Shown: positions 8,508-17,711 of the stretch, piece by piece
Position numbering within the stretch: position 1 is the stretch's first letter
How the letters are laid out: each line of letters opens with the position of its first letter
DNA from: Cerasibacillus sp036516575
GTDB lineage: Bacteria > Bacillota > Bacilli > Bacillales > Amphibacillaceae
DNA length: 64,000 nucleotides
Direction: 5' to 3'
Assembly: GCF_036516575.1 (NCBI RefSeq)
Contig: NZ_DATBTY010000067.1
Location: 1 to 64,000, forward strand
The notes under the pieces: generated by a model
What the model was told of the DNA's origin: nothing
The model's database searches: none
What the model saw: the letters and a program-made list of their open reading frames with translations, nothing else
Translations under genes and position numbers: made by a program

Positions 8508-9683
8508 TTATGCAGTTGGAACCTTTTCAAAGCGGTCAAATCGTAATGGATCAACTGGAATAATTGTTTCTTTTTCTGTTAACATTTCTTCGATTATTTT
8601 TCCAGTAACAGTCGCTAAACTAATCCCGTCTCCTTCGTGACCCGCTGCGATGAAAAATCCTGGGATACTTTCTACTGGAGAAACAATTGGTAAATGATCC
8701 TCTGTCCATGGTCTAAAACCAGTATAAGCGCGAATCATATTAAAATCATCCATTTTCGGGAAGAACCGTAGAGCACGTTTTGCCATCGCGTTGACAACAT
8801 TGATATTAACACGTCCATCAAAGCCAGCAAACTCACGACTACTTCCTAGTAAAAAGTTTTGACTTTCAGTAGGTTCTAGTACTAAAGCAACACCGTATTT
8901 TAATGTTTCTGGATCTGCAATACGTTCGCGTTGGAATTTATTCATTAAATAACCGAATTCCATCACATTTCGCATCATCACTGGCTTTTGGCGTGACCCG
9001 ACCATAATATGCCCTTTACGGGGAACAATCGGGATGTCTATTCCAAGCATTTCTCCGATATATGGTGCCCAGACGCCAGCTGCGTTTACGACTTTTTTAG
9101 CTGTAAAGGTACCATTTGTCGTTTCAATAATAAAGTCATCTTCTTTTTTAATATTTGTTACTTCTGTCTGTGTATACAGTTTCAATCCATATTCTTTCGC
9201 TCGATCCACTAATGAATAACAATATAAATAGGGGTTAATTAAAGAGTCTGTCTCACATTCTAAACCACCAGGAATATCATCAGCGAAGTATGGCGATTCT
9301 TGCCGAATATCTTCACGATCTAGTAAATTAAATTTTAGTCCTGCTTTTTTCTGAATGTCAACCCATTCAGCTGCCGCTTCCATTTCCTGATCATTATCAC
9401 AGACAAGAATACTACCTAATTCCCTATATTCGAATGGTAGATTTAAATCATCTTTTAATTCAACCGTCAGTTCTTGACTAACGAGCGACATTTTACTATC
9501 GAAGCCGGGGTCCTTATCAACAATCGTAATATTCCCATCACAACGAGATGATGTACCACTGGCAATATCATTTTTTTCAATAAGCATACAGTCCAAACCG
9601 GCTTTTGCAACATAATAACTAATCGCACTTCCCATAATTCCGCCGCCAATAATCGCTACCTCTGCATGTCTTCTTTGAGCCAT
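8508..9683 (-). CDS. FAD-dependent amino-acid dehydrogenase subunit (DAO family, HcnC/D-hydroxyproline dehydrogenase beta-like)
   Basis: DAO-fold flavoprotein of 391 residues: dinucleotide motif AIIGGGIMGSAISYYVAKAG near 10-30, FAD contact KNDIASGTSSRCDG near 37-50, and the C-terminal RPWTEDHLPIVSP...GFFIAAGHEGDGISLA near 325-365. It resembles the catalytic beta subunit of multi-subunit proline, hydroxyproline or HCN-synthase-like dehydrogenases. The other three subunits lie divergently at 9851-11725, sharing a 167-bp promoter region. With putP beside it, proline or D-hydroxyproline is a reasonable substrate guess, not shown by the sequence. ATG 9683 has GGGG eight bases upstream; ATG 9689 is too close to it. 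Confidence 0.8.
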   Translation of the reverse strand: MAQRRHAEVAIIGGGIMGSAISYYVAKAGLDCMLIEKNDIASGTSSRCDGNITIVDKDPGFDSKMSLVSQELTVELKDDLNLPFEYRELGSILVCDNDQEMEAAAEWVDIQKKAGLKFNLLDREDIRQESPYFADDIPGGLECETDSLINPYLYCYSLVDRAKEYGLKLYTQTEVTNIKKEDDFIIETTNGTFTAKKVVNAAGVWAPYIGEMLGIDIPIVPRKGHIMVGSRQKPVMMRNVMEFGYLMNKFQRERIADPETLKYGVALVLEPTESQNFLLGSSREFAGFDGRVNINVVNAMAKRALRFFPKMDDFNMIRAYTGFRPWTEDHLPIVSPVESIPGFFIAAGHEGDGISLATVTGKIIEEMLTEKETIIPVDPLRFDRFEKVPTA

Positions 9684-9850
9684 CTTCATATCCCCTTTGC
9701 TAGCTGAAATATATTTTTTAAAAGACTTTATAAAAATTTTTATATAAAAGATTAAATCAATTCTATCATATATGTTAAAATAGCATTAAATAAGATGTCA
9801 ATCTTTTTTAAAATAAAAATGAAAGCCATTACAATAGGGGGATATTGCGT

Positions 9851-10123
9851 ATGGATCATATTACCATTTGTAGATGTGAAGAAGTGACGTTAGAAGACAT
9901 CAAAAACACAGCAAAAAAACATCAATGTACTGCTCGGGAAATTAAATTGCGGACACGTGCAGGCATGGGCTATTGTGGTGGACGCACCTGTAGACCGGCT
10001 GTAGATGCTGTAATGGAACAAGTTACTGGAGAAAAGCCAGGTCATGATATTCCATTAAAAGTTCAACCACCAGTGCGCCCGGTATCTTTATCAACGTTAA
10101 GGGGGAAGCAAGATGAGAAATAA
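9851..10123 (+). CDS. BFD-like [2Fe-2S]-binding subunit
   Basis: Ninety residues with four cysteines in the BFD-like pattern: TICRCEEVT (two Cys, near residues 6-8) and MGYCGGRTCRPAV (two Cys, near 38-43). Such domains carry one [2Fe-2S] cluster and link flavin sites in the alpha subunits of multi-subunit amino-acid dehydrogenases; here the domain is a separate gene. ATG 9851 has GGGGG nine bases upstream. The 3' end overlaps the next gene by 11 bases, which indicates translational coupling. Confidence 0.8.
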   Translation: MDHITICRCEEVTLEDIKNTAKKHQCTAREIKLRTRAGMGYCGGRTCRPAVDAVMEQVTGEKPGHDIPLKVQPPVRPVSLSTLRGKQDEK

Positions 10124-10511
10124 CCGAAGAATCGTTGATCACCCTGTTCTAGGGAAGTTGTCTGATAGAAAAGAAATTACATTTACATTTGATGGACAAA
10201 CATATACTGGATACGAAGGGGACACGATTGCCTCTGCATTACTAGCAAATGGTGTTCGCACATTACGTGTTCATGAAGAAAGTGGTAAGCCTCGCGGAAT
10301 TTATTGTAATATTGGACACTGTTTTGAATGCCGTGTCAATGTTAACGATGAGCCGGGTGTTCGCGCCTGCTTAACAGAAGTCAAAGATAATATGGTTGTG
10401 AAAAGTGGGCGTGTCTTACCATCGCCACTTGTTTCAACAGTAAATGATACTCTACCTCGTACGTATGCAGAGTTTATCGAACAACAAGAAGATAAGAAGG
10501 GAGAGGTGTAA
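10113..10511 (+). CDS. [2Fe-2S] ferredoxin-like subunit (HcnA/dehydrogenase gamma type)
   Basis: The 132-residue protein carries a plant-type ferredoxin fold (Fer2_4). After YTGYEGDTIASALLANGVRTL come the ligands in GIYCNIGHCFECRVN near residues 68-82 (C-x4-C-x2-C) and the distal Cys in GVRACLTEV near 91. It is the small Fe-S subunit of HcnABC-like or D-hydroxyproline dehydrogenase complexes. It starts inside the BFD-like gene behind GGGGGAAG and is followed after two bases by the FAD subunit. Confidence 0.8.
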   Translation: MRNNRRIVDHPVLGKLSDRKEITFTFDGQTYTGYEGDTIASALLANGVRTLRVHEESGKPRGIYCNIGHCFECRVNVNDEPGVRACLTEVKDNMVVKSGRVLPSPLVSTVNDTLPRTYAEFIEQQEDKKGEV

Positions 10512-10513
10512 CA

Positions 10514-11725
10514 ATGTATGATGTTATTATAATCGGTGCCGGTCCTGCTGGTTTATCTGCGGCAATCGCTTGCCGTGAATGGGATGTGCACGTTCTTGTT
10601 ATCGATGAATTTGTCAAACCAGGTGGGCGCTTACTTGGGCAATTACATGAGGAACCAACTGGTGAATGGTGGAATGGAATTGAAGAAACGAAACGCCTAA
10701 TGAACAAAGCAGAATCATTAGATACAGATATTCGTTGTGGTGTATCTGTTCATCATGTTGAAAAAGCAAATGACGGATTTGTTGTACATACGAATAAGGG
10801 AAATTTTGAAGCGGGAAATGTACTGATTGCTACAGGAGCCGCTGAAACGGCTGCTCCTGTACCTGGATGGACATTACCAGGTGTGATGTCTATTGGAGCT
10901 GCACAAGTTATGACAAACGTACACAGAGTACGCGTTGGTGAAAAAGGCGTGGTCATCGGTGTCAATGTCTTATCGGCGGCCATTGCTCGTGAATTACAAT
11001 TAGCAGGTGTTAACCTTCATAGCATGATGTTACCTGCAATGAATCCAGTTACTAAAGAGCATGCTCACCCAAAAAAAGTTATGGATGGACTCAGTCGAAT
11101 TGCTCATCTTGCACCATCAGCATTCTTACGTTTTGGTAGCCGGTTTACTAAATCGGATTTCGTACGTAAAGTCGCGACACAATTTTATCCAAAAAGTGGG
11201 GTTAAAATGTGGGGCATGCCGATCCATTTACGTAAAGCTGTAACGCAAATTAACGGGAAAGACCGTGTTGAATCGGTCACAGTTTTTGATGTAACTGCTG
11301 ATGGGAAATTAATTAAAGGAACGGAAAGACGAATCGAAGTTGACTTTGTTTGTATTGCCGGTGGACTATACCCACTAGCTGAACTTGCTTCTGTTGTAGG
11401 TCTTCCATTCCAATACTTAGAAGAACTCGGTGGTCATGTTCCTGTTCATAATGAAAAAATGGAGACACCGATTGATGGGGTTTATGTTGCAGGAAACATT
11501 ACGGGAATTGAGAGTGCTAAAGTGGCAAGAGCACAAGGGACTGTAGCTGGCTTATCCATTGCTAAAAAGCATGTTGCAGGTAAAGCAGATCTCGACTATC
11601 GCTTACTGCAAGCAACTGAACAAGTCAAAACGATTCGTAACGAAGCAACCATCCAATTCCACCCACACATTTCTGAAGGCCGTGAAAAAATGGAACAAGC
11701 TTACCGAAGAATTGTTAATGCTTAG
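10514..11725 (+). CDS. NAD(P)/FAD-dependent oxidoreductase, dehydrogenase alpha subunit
   Basis: The 403-residue pyridine nucleotide-disulfide-type flavoprotein has an N-terminal VIIIGAGPAGLSAAIACREW motif (residues 4-23), a middle GVVIGVNVLSAAIARELQ motif near 145-160, and a C-terminal FAD segment TPIDGVYVAGNITGIESAKVARAQG near 318-342. It matches the HcnB/alpha subunit of multi-subunit amino-acid dehydrogenases but lacks their fused BFD-like domain, which is encoded separately at 9851. GGGAGAGGTG precedes the ATG. A terminator follows at 11754. Confidence 0.8.
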   Translation: MYDVIIIGAGPAGLSAAIACREWDVHVLVIDEFVKPGGRLLGQLHEEPTGEWWNGIEETKRLMNKAESLDTDIRCGVSVHHVEKANDGFVVHTNKGNFEAGNVLIATGAAETAAPVPGWTLPGVMSIGAAQVMTNVHRVRVGEKGVVIGVNVLSAAIARELQLAGVNLHSMMLPAMNPVTKEHAHPKKVMDGLSRIAHLAPSAFLRFGSRFTKSDFVRKVATQFYPKSGVKMWGMPIHLRKAVTQINGKDRVESVTVFDVTADGKLIKGTERRIEVDFVCIAGGLYPLAELASVVGLPFQYLEELGGHVPVHNEKMETPIDGVYVAGNITGIESAKVARAQGTVAGLSIAKKHVAGKADLDYRLLQATEQVKTIRNEATIQFHPHISEGREKMEQAYRRIVNA

Positions 11726-11753
11726 ATTATTGAATTATTGTAGAAAAATACAC

Positions 11754-11797
11754 GGAGCGTCTAATAAGTCTAAAATTGACTTATAGCGCTCCTTTTT
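11754..11797 (+). terminator. Rho-independent terminator
   Basis: Long stem GGAGCG...CGCTCC with an inner TAAGTC / GACTTA stem, followed by TTTTT. It ends the three-gene dehydrogenase operon. Confidence 0.85.
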
Positions 11798-11941
11798 GGA
11801 TGGCCAAAAGGTATTAATAGATATGGAGGCATGAAGGCACTTGCATGAGGGTGCTTATAGAGCATTGCAACACGCAAACAAACTTTTATCCGCATGATTG
11901 GCTAATATTAATTCACTATATTGTGCCGGGCTATTGTATCA

Positions 11942-12175
11942 CATTGAACAACTCAATCGTAGGTAACCCGAAGAGTATGAGCGTACTTAGCTCGCATTGA
12001 ACAACTCAATCGTATGCAACTCAAAGAATCTAAGCGTACTTAACTTGCATTGAACAACTCAATCGTGGGTAACCAGAAGAATCTAAGCGAAATTAGCTCA
12101 CATTGAACAACTCAATCGTGGGTAACTCATAGAACACGAGCGAAACTAGATCACATTGATGCACTCAATAACATA
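11942..12175. repeat. 53-bp tandem intergenic repeat, 4 full units plus a partial
   Basis: Units start at 11942, 11995, 12048, 12101 and 12154. The first four open with CATTGAACAACTCAATCGT and are exactly 53 bases each; the fifth is degenerate. Each contains the small inverted repeat ATTGA / TCAAT. The same family occurs at 1397-1552. There is no open frame. With the terminator it fills the 515-base gap between the dehydrogenase operon and yugN. Confidence 0.9.
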
Positions 12176-12240
12176 TAACTTACTATCTTACCAAGCACTT
12201 GTTTATCATTAAAACAACCACAAACAACTCGAATAGCCAC

Positions 12241-12660
12241 TTAAGCATGTAAAGGAATTTCGTTTAATACAAACTGAACTGCTCTCATACCAATATCTTC
12301 CCATTGCTGTTCATGCCTAATATTGCCGTCTCTATCTAGTGGTTCTTGAAATTGACTAAAGCCTGTAGCAGCAAGCAAGGAATTTTCATCTCGATCGAGA
12401 CCGACATGAACGACATGCTTAATCACATATGGTGTTCTAAATTGAATAAATGCATCAGGACTATCAAGATGTCCCTCTATAACCGTAAATGGTAAACGAA
12501 TATAGATTGTTTCGCCGCCCTCTCGCCATAAAACACCATCAAATTTTCCTTTATCATATTCCCAGTTCCCACAGAGAACATACCCATGTTTCCGTAAAGT
12601 TTGCTCCACTTGGCCAAAAACAGCTTTCTTACCTTCTAGTGGTGTTTGTAATTTAATCAA
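12241..12660 (-). CDS. yugN: YugN-like family protein
   Basis: About 140 residues, matching the Bacillus YugN-like family: LEGKKAVFGQVEQTLRKHGYVLCGNWEYDKGKFDGVL at the N-terminal side and the FRTPYVIKHVVHVGLD segment near 75-90. The function is unknown. The start is uncertain: TTG 12660 has AAGGGTG six bases upstream, while the in-frame GTG at 12669 is part of that site. It is a single gene. Confidence 0.75.
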   Translation of the reverse strand: MIKLQTPLEGKKAVFGQVEQTLRKHGYVLCGNWEYDKGKFDGVLWREGGETIYIRLPFTVIEGHLDSPDAFIQFRTPYVIKHVVHVGLDRDENSLLAATGFSQFQEPLDRDGNIRHEQQWEDIGMRAVQFVLNEIPLHA

Positions 12661-12727
12661 ATTCTTCACCCTTTAATTGTTTTTATGGTTATTATTTACA
12701 AACATTCCCAATACCATACTGAAACAA

Positions 12728-13819
12728 TCAAAATAGTAATGAAAGTGGGGGTTGTTTGAGACTTGCAAGATATTTTTCCACATGAGAGAGATAGTTTTTC
12801 TGAGCCTGTTGATCATTGAAATAATTTATAATTTGTTCCTCAAATTGATTGTCATCTAAATTAATCGGCATGATAAGCCCTAACTTTAATAATTGTTGTT
12901 CATTGATCTTTTCCTGACCGGGCAAAACATGATAAACGAAAATTGGTTTTTTCTTATGTAAACATTCACTAATCGTAACCCCTCCTGGCTTTGTTAAAAC
13001 AGCGTCGACTTGATCATATAATAATGACATTTTTTGTGGTGATGATATATACGAAATGGGTGTGATATGAGAATGATTTTCATTTTTTAACTTTTGATAT
13101 AGAGCATTATTTTTTCCACAAAGGATATAAAAATGGAGCTTGTCTCCATTATATTTAAACAAATGATCCACCATATTAATCCCTAAATTACCTCCTGATA
13201 CAAGCATTTTGATTTGTTTTTTTCTTTGAATGAGTGGAGCTCGTCCCTGTCGAAAGGCTGGATGAACTAAAATACCCGTAACAAAAATTTTATCCTGCGA
13301 CACACCTTTACGGAGAAGCTCATCTTTAACCATTTGGGATGGTACAAAATGGAAATCCACTTCTGATAATCCCCAGACACGATTAATAAAGAAATCAGTA
13401 TAGGCATTCACAATAATCGCATGGCAATTGCCTTTTTGTTTTAAACGGTTAGCAATGTTTGATGGTAAGGCATGTGTACAAAATAAAATATCAGGCTGTT
13501 TTTCTCTTAACATTTTTTTGAAAAAGGGGAGAAAAAATGTCCCGTATAACGTATTTTGCTTTTCTTTCCGGTTTGTTTGTACAGAAGATCGAACGTATAG
13601 CCAATGATAGGAATGAGGCAGATACTTAATCCATGCTAGATAGATTTCCGATATGACAGATTCTAAATTTCCATAACTGTATGATAAAATATCAACTTTT
13701 TCACATTGAGTGGAGCACTGTATTTGCTTTAACATCGCTAACAAGGCATTAGCTACTTGATGATGTCCTGAAGCGATGCGCATAAATGGAAGAAAAAGGA
13801 CACGTTTTTCGGTTGACAT
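12728..13819 (-). CDS. ykoN: MGDG-synthase/UgtP-like glycosyltransferase (YkoN-like)
   Basis: The 363-residue GT28-type glycosyltransferase has an N-terminal MGDG-synthase domain (FLPFMRIASGHHQVANALL, residues 9-27) and a C-terminal nucleotide-sugar domain with MLVSGGNLGIN near 205 and TKPGGVTISECLHKKKPIFVY near 277-297. The acceptor is probably a membrane lipid. Its neighbours, a divergent metallophosphoesterase and a YkoP-like gene, reproduce the B. subtilis ykoN/ykoP/ykoQ neighbourhood. AAGGAGTG precedes the ATG. The symbol rests on family plus synteny. Confidence 0.75.
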   Translation of the reverse strand: MSTEKRVLFLPFMRIASGHHQVANALLAMLKQIQCSTQCEKVDILSYSYGNLESVISEIYLAWIKYLPHSYHWLYVRSSVQTNRKEKQNTLYGTFFLPFFKKMLREKQPDILFCTHALPSNIANRLKQKGNCHAIIVNAYTDFFINRVWGLSEVDFHFVPSQMVKDELLRKGVSQDKIFVTGILVHPAFRQGRAPLIQRKKQIKMLVSGGNLGINMVDHLFKYNGDKLHFYILCGKNNALYQKLKNENHSHITPISYISSPQKMSLLYDQVDAVLTKPGGVTISECLHKKKPIFVYHVLPGQEKINEQQLLKLGLIMPINLDDNQFEEQIINYFNDQQAQKNYLSHVEKYLASLKQPPLSLLF

Positions 13820-13900
13820 TTATTTCACTCCTTTCAAACAAATATTACCAATGAAACGCCTCATAAAGCCGTGTTATAATCCTACCGAGGAGGAATATCT

Positions 13901-14710
13901 ATGTTGTTTTTTATTCTATTTAGTTTATTAGTTATTAGTTTTCTTTTATATAAAGCCAAAAAAAATACAGCAGATATTAACATCAATCATATTGATTTAA
14001 CGGACAATAATTCGAAAGACTCGTTCTCAATCTTGCATTTATCAGACCTTCACATGGAAAACATTTCCCTGACACCTAATGATTTAGCCCTAAAGTTAGA
14101 AAATAAACAAATTGATTTAATCGCCCTTACTGGTGATTTTCTAGATCGTAAAAAAAGTATCCCTAAACTCATTCCGTATTTAAAAGTCCTTCAAAATATA
14201 AATCCTAAATATGGCATGTATGCAGTTCTAGGTAATCATGACTACGTATTAAAAAAATCTTCACTTGAAAAGTTAATTGATGTCCTTGAACAACATAACT
14301 GCCCTGTCTTACAAAACGAGAGTCGCACCATATCTGTTGACGGAAAAAATATTAATATAATCGGGATTGATAACTATAGTACGAACCATAGCGATATTGC
14401 ACAAGCGTATAAAAAGATTCAGCCTGGAAAGAATATTGTACTCACACATGACCCGAATATTGTACTTGAAATGGAAGGTTATTCATTTGATTATTTGATG
14501 GCTGGACATTTTCACGGTGGACAAATTTGTTACCCAAAGGCTTTCCATCTCGCTAAAATGGGGAAACTCCCTCGGAAAAATATTATTAAAGGTTTACACC
14601 GCATGCATAATGCTTCATTTTATATTAGTGAAGGTCTCGGACAAACGGGTGTTAATATCCGTATCGGGAGCCGCCCTGAAATTGCGTTTCATAAGCTTTC
14701 GATTTCATAA
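13901..14710 (+). CDS. ykoQ: Membrane-anchored metallophosphoesterase (YkoQ-like)
   Basis: An N-terminal hydrophobic segment (residues 1-18) is followed by a calcineurin-like phosphoesterase domain with all metal-binding motifs in order: DLHMEN near 47, GDFLDR near 78, GNHDYV near 109, THDPN near 187 and GHFHGGQ near 206. YkoQ/YaeI-type enzymes hydrolyse phosphomonoesters or phosphodiesters at the membrane; the substrate is unknown. It is divergent from ykoN with an 81-bp intergenic region and has GAGGAGG before the ATG. Confidence 0.82.
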   Translation: MLFFILFSLLVISFLLYKAKKNTADININHIDLTDNNSKDSFSILHLSDLHMENISLTPNDLALKLENKQIDLIALTGDFLDRKKSIPKLIPYLKVLQNINPKYGMYAVLGNHDYVLKKSSLEKLIDVLEQHNCPVLQNESRTISVDGKNINIIGIDNYSTNHSDIAQAYKKIQPGKNIVLTHDPNIVLEMEGYSFDYLMAGHFHGGQICYPKAFHLAKMGKLPRKNIIKGLHRMHNASFYISEGLGQTGVNIRIGSRPEIAFHKLSIS

Positions 14711-14714
14711 TTTT

Positions 14715-14740
14715 AAAAGGGGGAGGGCAAGCCCCTTTTT
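14715..14740 (+). terminator. Rho-independent terminator
   Basis: AAAAGGGG / CCCCTTTTT with a short loop lies five bases after the metallophosphoesterase stop codon. Confidence 0.75.
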
Positions 14741-14791
14741 ACATTATGCGCTCTACATCCTACTACAAAATTTTATGCTACTCTACAGTAC

Positions 14792-15331
14792 TTAGCTTCT
14801 AATATACTGATTTTCCAACGTACTCCTTGACATAAACAAATAGACTGGGTCTTTAGGGAGGGAGGCATTTGACAAATAATTAATTGGTAAGAAAGTATAT
14901 TTTTTAAAATGGCGATAATAGCGGTTTTGAATGGGATAAACTTCAAATCCTAAACGATCTGCTCCCCGATATAACATCGTAATACCGATGATTGCTTTCG
15001 TTTTGCGATTCTCTTCTTTTTTCATGAAATCGGCTAAATGATACAACGAACTCCGAATCGTTCGATATAAATGTAAAGCTTTTTGAATATCACTTTCCAT
15101 TAAGCGAAGTTCACTAACGAGCCGAACATTGTGTAGGTGGATTTTTAAGAGCATATCATTTTTTCTTATCATTGTGCCATCTTCTAATATTACTGGAGAA
15201 CCTTTATAACAAGTAGGCCGCACCCTTAAAATTGTATTTTCTTGAGATAAGTCTGGTACATAACATAAGCGTGTACAGTGAAAATAAAGTGGGTCAATCA
15301 TATTCCATAATTGCACTAAATAACTTTTCAT
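14792..15331 (-). CDS. ykoP: YkoP-like protein
   Basis: About 179 residues, close to the length of B. subtilis YkoP. There are no membrane segments or signal peptide; it starts MKSYLVQLWNMIDPLYFHCTRLCY and has a central KIHLHNVRLVSELRLMESD segment. The function is unknown, but the gene keeps company with YkoN and YkoQ, suggesting a shared role in membrane lipid or polymer modification. ATG 15331 has GGAAGG nine bases upstream; the frame extends to 15352 without a better site. Confidence 0.7.
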   Translation of the reverse strand: MKSYLVQLWNMIDPLYFHCTRLCYVPDLSQENTILRVRPTCYKGSPVILEDGTMIRKNDMLLKIHLHNVRLVSELRLMESDIQKALHLYRTIRSSLYHLADFMKKEENRKTKAIIGITMLYRGADRLGFEVYPIQNRYYRHFKKYTFLPINYLSNASLPKDPVYLFMSRSTLENQYIRS

Positions 15332-15484
15332 GTTCAGATTCCTTCCAATCAATATTACGGTTATAGTTTGTCTTTTTTTATTAAAAAATATGATTGGAAA
15401 ATATTATACGGAATATTTTCGCTGAGCTATAAAACAATAAGATTGCGTAGATTCATTTAAAAATATGAAAAGGAGTGTGGGCAT

Positions 15485-15736
15485 ATGAATAATCGTCGTG
15501 GAATGATGACAACGCTCTTAACAATTGGTGCAGCGGGCGCTGCTGTTTACGGTATAACAAGAGGAATTCAAAATGGAACATTCCAACAAATGGGTAAGCA
15601 ATTCCAAAATATGATGAATAATACAGGTATTCAAGAAGTTACTAGTACGTTAACAAACACATTACAAGGAGCACAAGGGGCAACAGGTGGAACTACGCAA
15701 GCATTTGATAATACGAGTACGAGTCAAGATTTCTAA
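15485..15736 (+). CDS. DUF3918-like small protein
   Basis: Eighty-three residues: a short N-terminal hydrophobic, Gly/Ala-rich segment (TTLLTIGAAGAAVYGITRGI, about 10-28) and a Gln/Asn/Thr-rich C-terminal tail. This looks like the YrzQ/DUF3918 small proteins of Bacillus, of unknown function and probably membrane-anchored. AAGGAGTG precedes the ATG. It converges on ftsH with a shared terminator. Confidence 0.7.
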   Translation: MNNRRGMMTTLLTIGAAGAAVYGITRGIQNGTFQQMGKQFQNMMNNTGIQEVTSTLTNTLQGAQGATGGTTQAFDNTSTSQDF

Positions 15737-15739
15737 AAA

Positions 15740-15778
15740 GAAACACCCGATGAAACATTTCCATCGGGTGTTTCTTCA
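15740..15778. terminator. Bidirectional terminator
   Basis: A perfect 13-bp stem GAAACACCCGATG / CATCGGGTGTTTC separates the small protein and the convergent ftsH gene. Confidence 0.9.
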
Positions 15779-17593
15779 TTTCTTTTCCAACATTCTCGTA
15801 AACTCTTCCCCAGACATCGTTTCATTATGGAACAAATATTCAGCTAACTCATGTAGCTTTTTCATGTTTTCTTTTAAAATCTGGGTTGCTTGTTCATGGG
15901 ATGTTTTAATAATTTTCAGCGTTTCTTCATCAACTTTAGCAGCTGTCTCTGCTGAAACGGTTAGAGATGTCTGTCCACTTAAATATGGATTATTAACCGT
16001 CTCTAATGTCATCATATCGAACGTGTCACTCATACCGAAACGAGTAACCATTGCACGAGCGATTTGGGTTGCTCGCTCACTATCATTTGCTGCACCTGAA
16101 GTAACGGTATCAAAAACTAATTCTTCAGCAGCTCGGCCACCCATAAATGTTGTTATTTTGCTCAACGCTTGCTCTTTCGTCATTAATACGTTCTCATTTT
16201 CTTCCACTTGCATTGTAAACCCAAGTGCTCCTGATGTTCGTGGAACGATTGTAATCTTATGAACAAGTGCGGAATCACTTTGTTTTGCTGCAACAATCGC
16301 ATGACCAATTTCATGATAAGCGATTTTTAGTTTATCTTGTGTCGGTATGACAGCATTCTTTCGTGGATAACCTGCAACGACGACTTCAATAGAAGCCTCT
16401 AAATCATCTTGTAATACTGCATCTCTTCCTTGACGAACAGCACGTAAAGCACCTTCATTGATAATATTTGCTAAATCGGCACCTGATGCTCCTGGTGTTG
16501 CACGAGCAATCGCTTGTAAATTAACAGTCTCATGTAAGGTTACCCCTTTAGCGTGAACCTTTAAGATTGCTTCACGCCCTTTAATATCTGGAAGCTCAAC
16601 TGGTACCCTCCGATCAAAGCGCCCCGGGCGTAATAATGCTTTATCTAAAACTTCCGGACGGTTTGTTGCTGCTAAAATAAGCACCCCTTGATCGGCATCA
16701 AATCCATCCATTTCTGCCAACAATTGATTGAGTGTTTGCTCTCGTTCATCATTTGTACCGGGGAATCCTGTATCACGGCTTTTCCCTATTGCATCTAATT
16801 CATCAATAAAAACAATACAGGGCGCTTTTTCTTGTGCTTGTTGAAATAAATCTCTAACTCGAGCTGCTCCCGTACCAACAAACATCTCAACGAATTCGGA
16901 CCCTGAAATCGAGAAAAACGGGACCTTTGATTCTCCAGCTAACGCTTTAGCTAATAACGTTTTCCCTGTTCCGGGTGGCCCGACAAGAAGAACACCTTTA
17001 GGCATCTTCGCACCAATTTTTTTGTACTTTTTCGGATTATGTAGAAAATCGACAATCTCTAATAAAGCTACTTTCGCTTCATCTTGCCCAGCAACATCAT
17101 CAAATGATTTTCCTGTTTCGGATTCAATATAGATTTTCGCATTACTTTTTCCAAATGTCATTGTACTGCGCATATCGCCCATATTATTACGCATTCGTTT
17201 AGCAATAAACCGACCAATAATAATAAATAGAATAATTGGTACGACCCAAGATAAAATAAACAGGACAATCGGTGAACTTTCCTTTGGGATGATTTTCGTA
17301 AATTTCACGTCTGCTTCATATAGTCGTTCAACCAATTGTGGGTCGTCAACAGCACCTGTTTGATATGTTTGATCCCCTTTCTCAACAGATGTGAAAACAA
17401 TATTATTTTCTTTAATTTCTGCTTCAGAGACTTTCCCTTCTTCTACCATGCGCAAAAATGTGCCATAGTCTACTTCCTTAATCGAATAGTTCGTAAAAGC
17501 AGGGAAAACAAACGTATTTAAAAGGATCACCACGAGTAAAATAATTAGAAAAAAAGACATACGTGGTTGTTTCTGCGGTTCCACTTCCTTCAT
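15776..17593 (-). CDS. ftsH: FtsH-family membrane AAA+ zinc metalloprotease (paralogue)
   Basis: The 605-residue protein has two N-terminal membrane segments (about 13-33 and 108-128), Walker A GPPGTGKT at 205-212, Walker B IVFIDELDAIG near 260-270, an arginine-finger region RPGRFDRR, and the zinc site HEIGH at 427-431. Canonical housekeeping FtsH reads HEAGH and has a longer acidic tail. With HEIGH, the pore-helix variant FVGTGAARVRDLF and this location away from tilS/hpt, I take it as a secondary paralogue. It should extract and degrade membrane proteins using ATP. GAGGGAG precedes the ATG. Confidence 0.85.
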   Translation of the reverse strand: MKEVEPQKQPRMSFFLIILLVVILLNTFVFPAFTNYSIKEVDYGTFLRMVEEGKVSEAEIKENNIVFTSVEKGDQTYQTGAVDDPQLVERLYEADVKFTKIIPKESSPIVLFILSWVVPIILFIIIGRFIAKRMRNNMGDMRSTMTFGKSNAKIYIESETGKSFDDVAGQDEAKVALLEIVDFLHNPKKYKKIGAKMPKGVLLVGPPGTGKTLLAKALAGESKVPFFSISGSEFVEMFVGTGAARVRDLFQQAQEKAPCIVFIDELDAIGKSRDTGFPGTNDEREQTLNQLLAEMDGFDADQGVLILAATNRPEVLDKALLRPGRFDRRVPVELPDIKGREAILKVHAKGVTLHETVNLQAIARATPGASGADLANIINEGALRAVRQGRDAVLQDDLEASIEVVVAGYPRKNAVIPTQDKLKIAYHEIGHAIVAAKQSDSALVHKITIVPRTSGALGFTMQVEENENVLMTKEQALSKITTFMGGRAAEELVFDTVTSGAANDSERATQIARAMVTRFGMSDTFDMMTLETVNNPYLSGQTSLTVSAETAAKVDEETLKIIKTSHEQATQILKENMKKLHELAEYLFHNETMSGEEFTRMLEKK

Positions 17594-17711
17594 TGTAAAC
17601 GCTCCCTCACCATCTATTAAAGCAAGTGTACCATAAAATTCTAACTATTTTACACCGAATGGTGAACAGAGTCTGACAGTTTGGAGTTATATAAAGGATT
17701 GTCATCCATAA

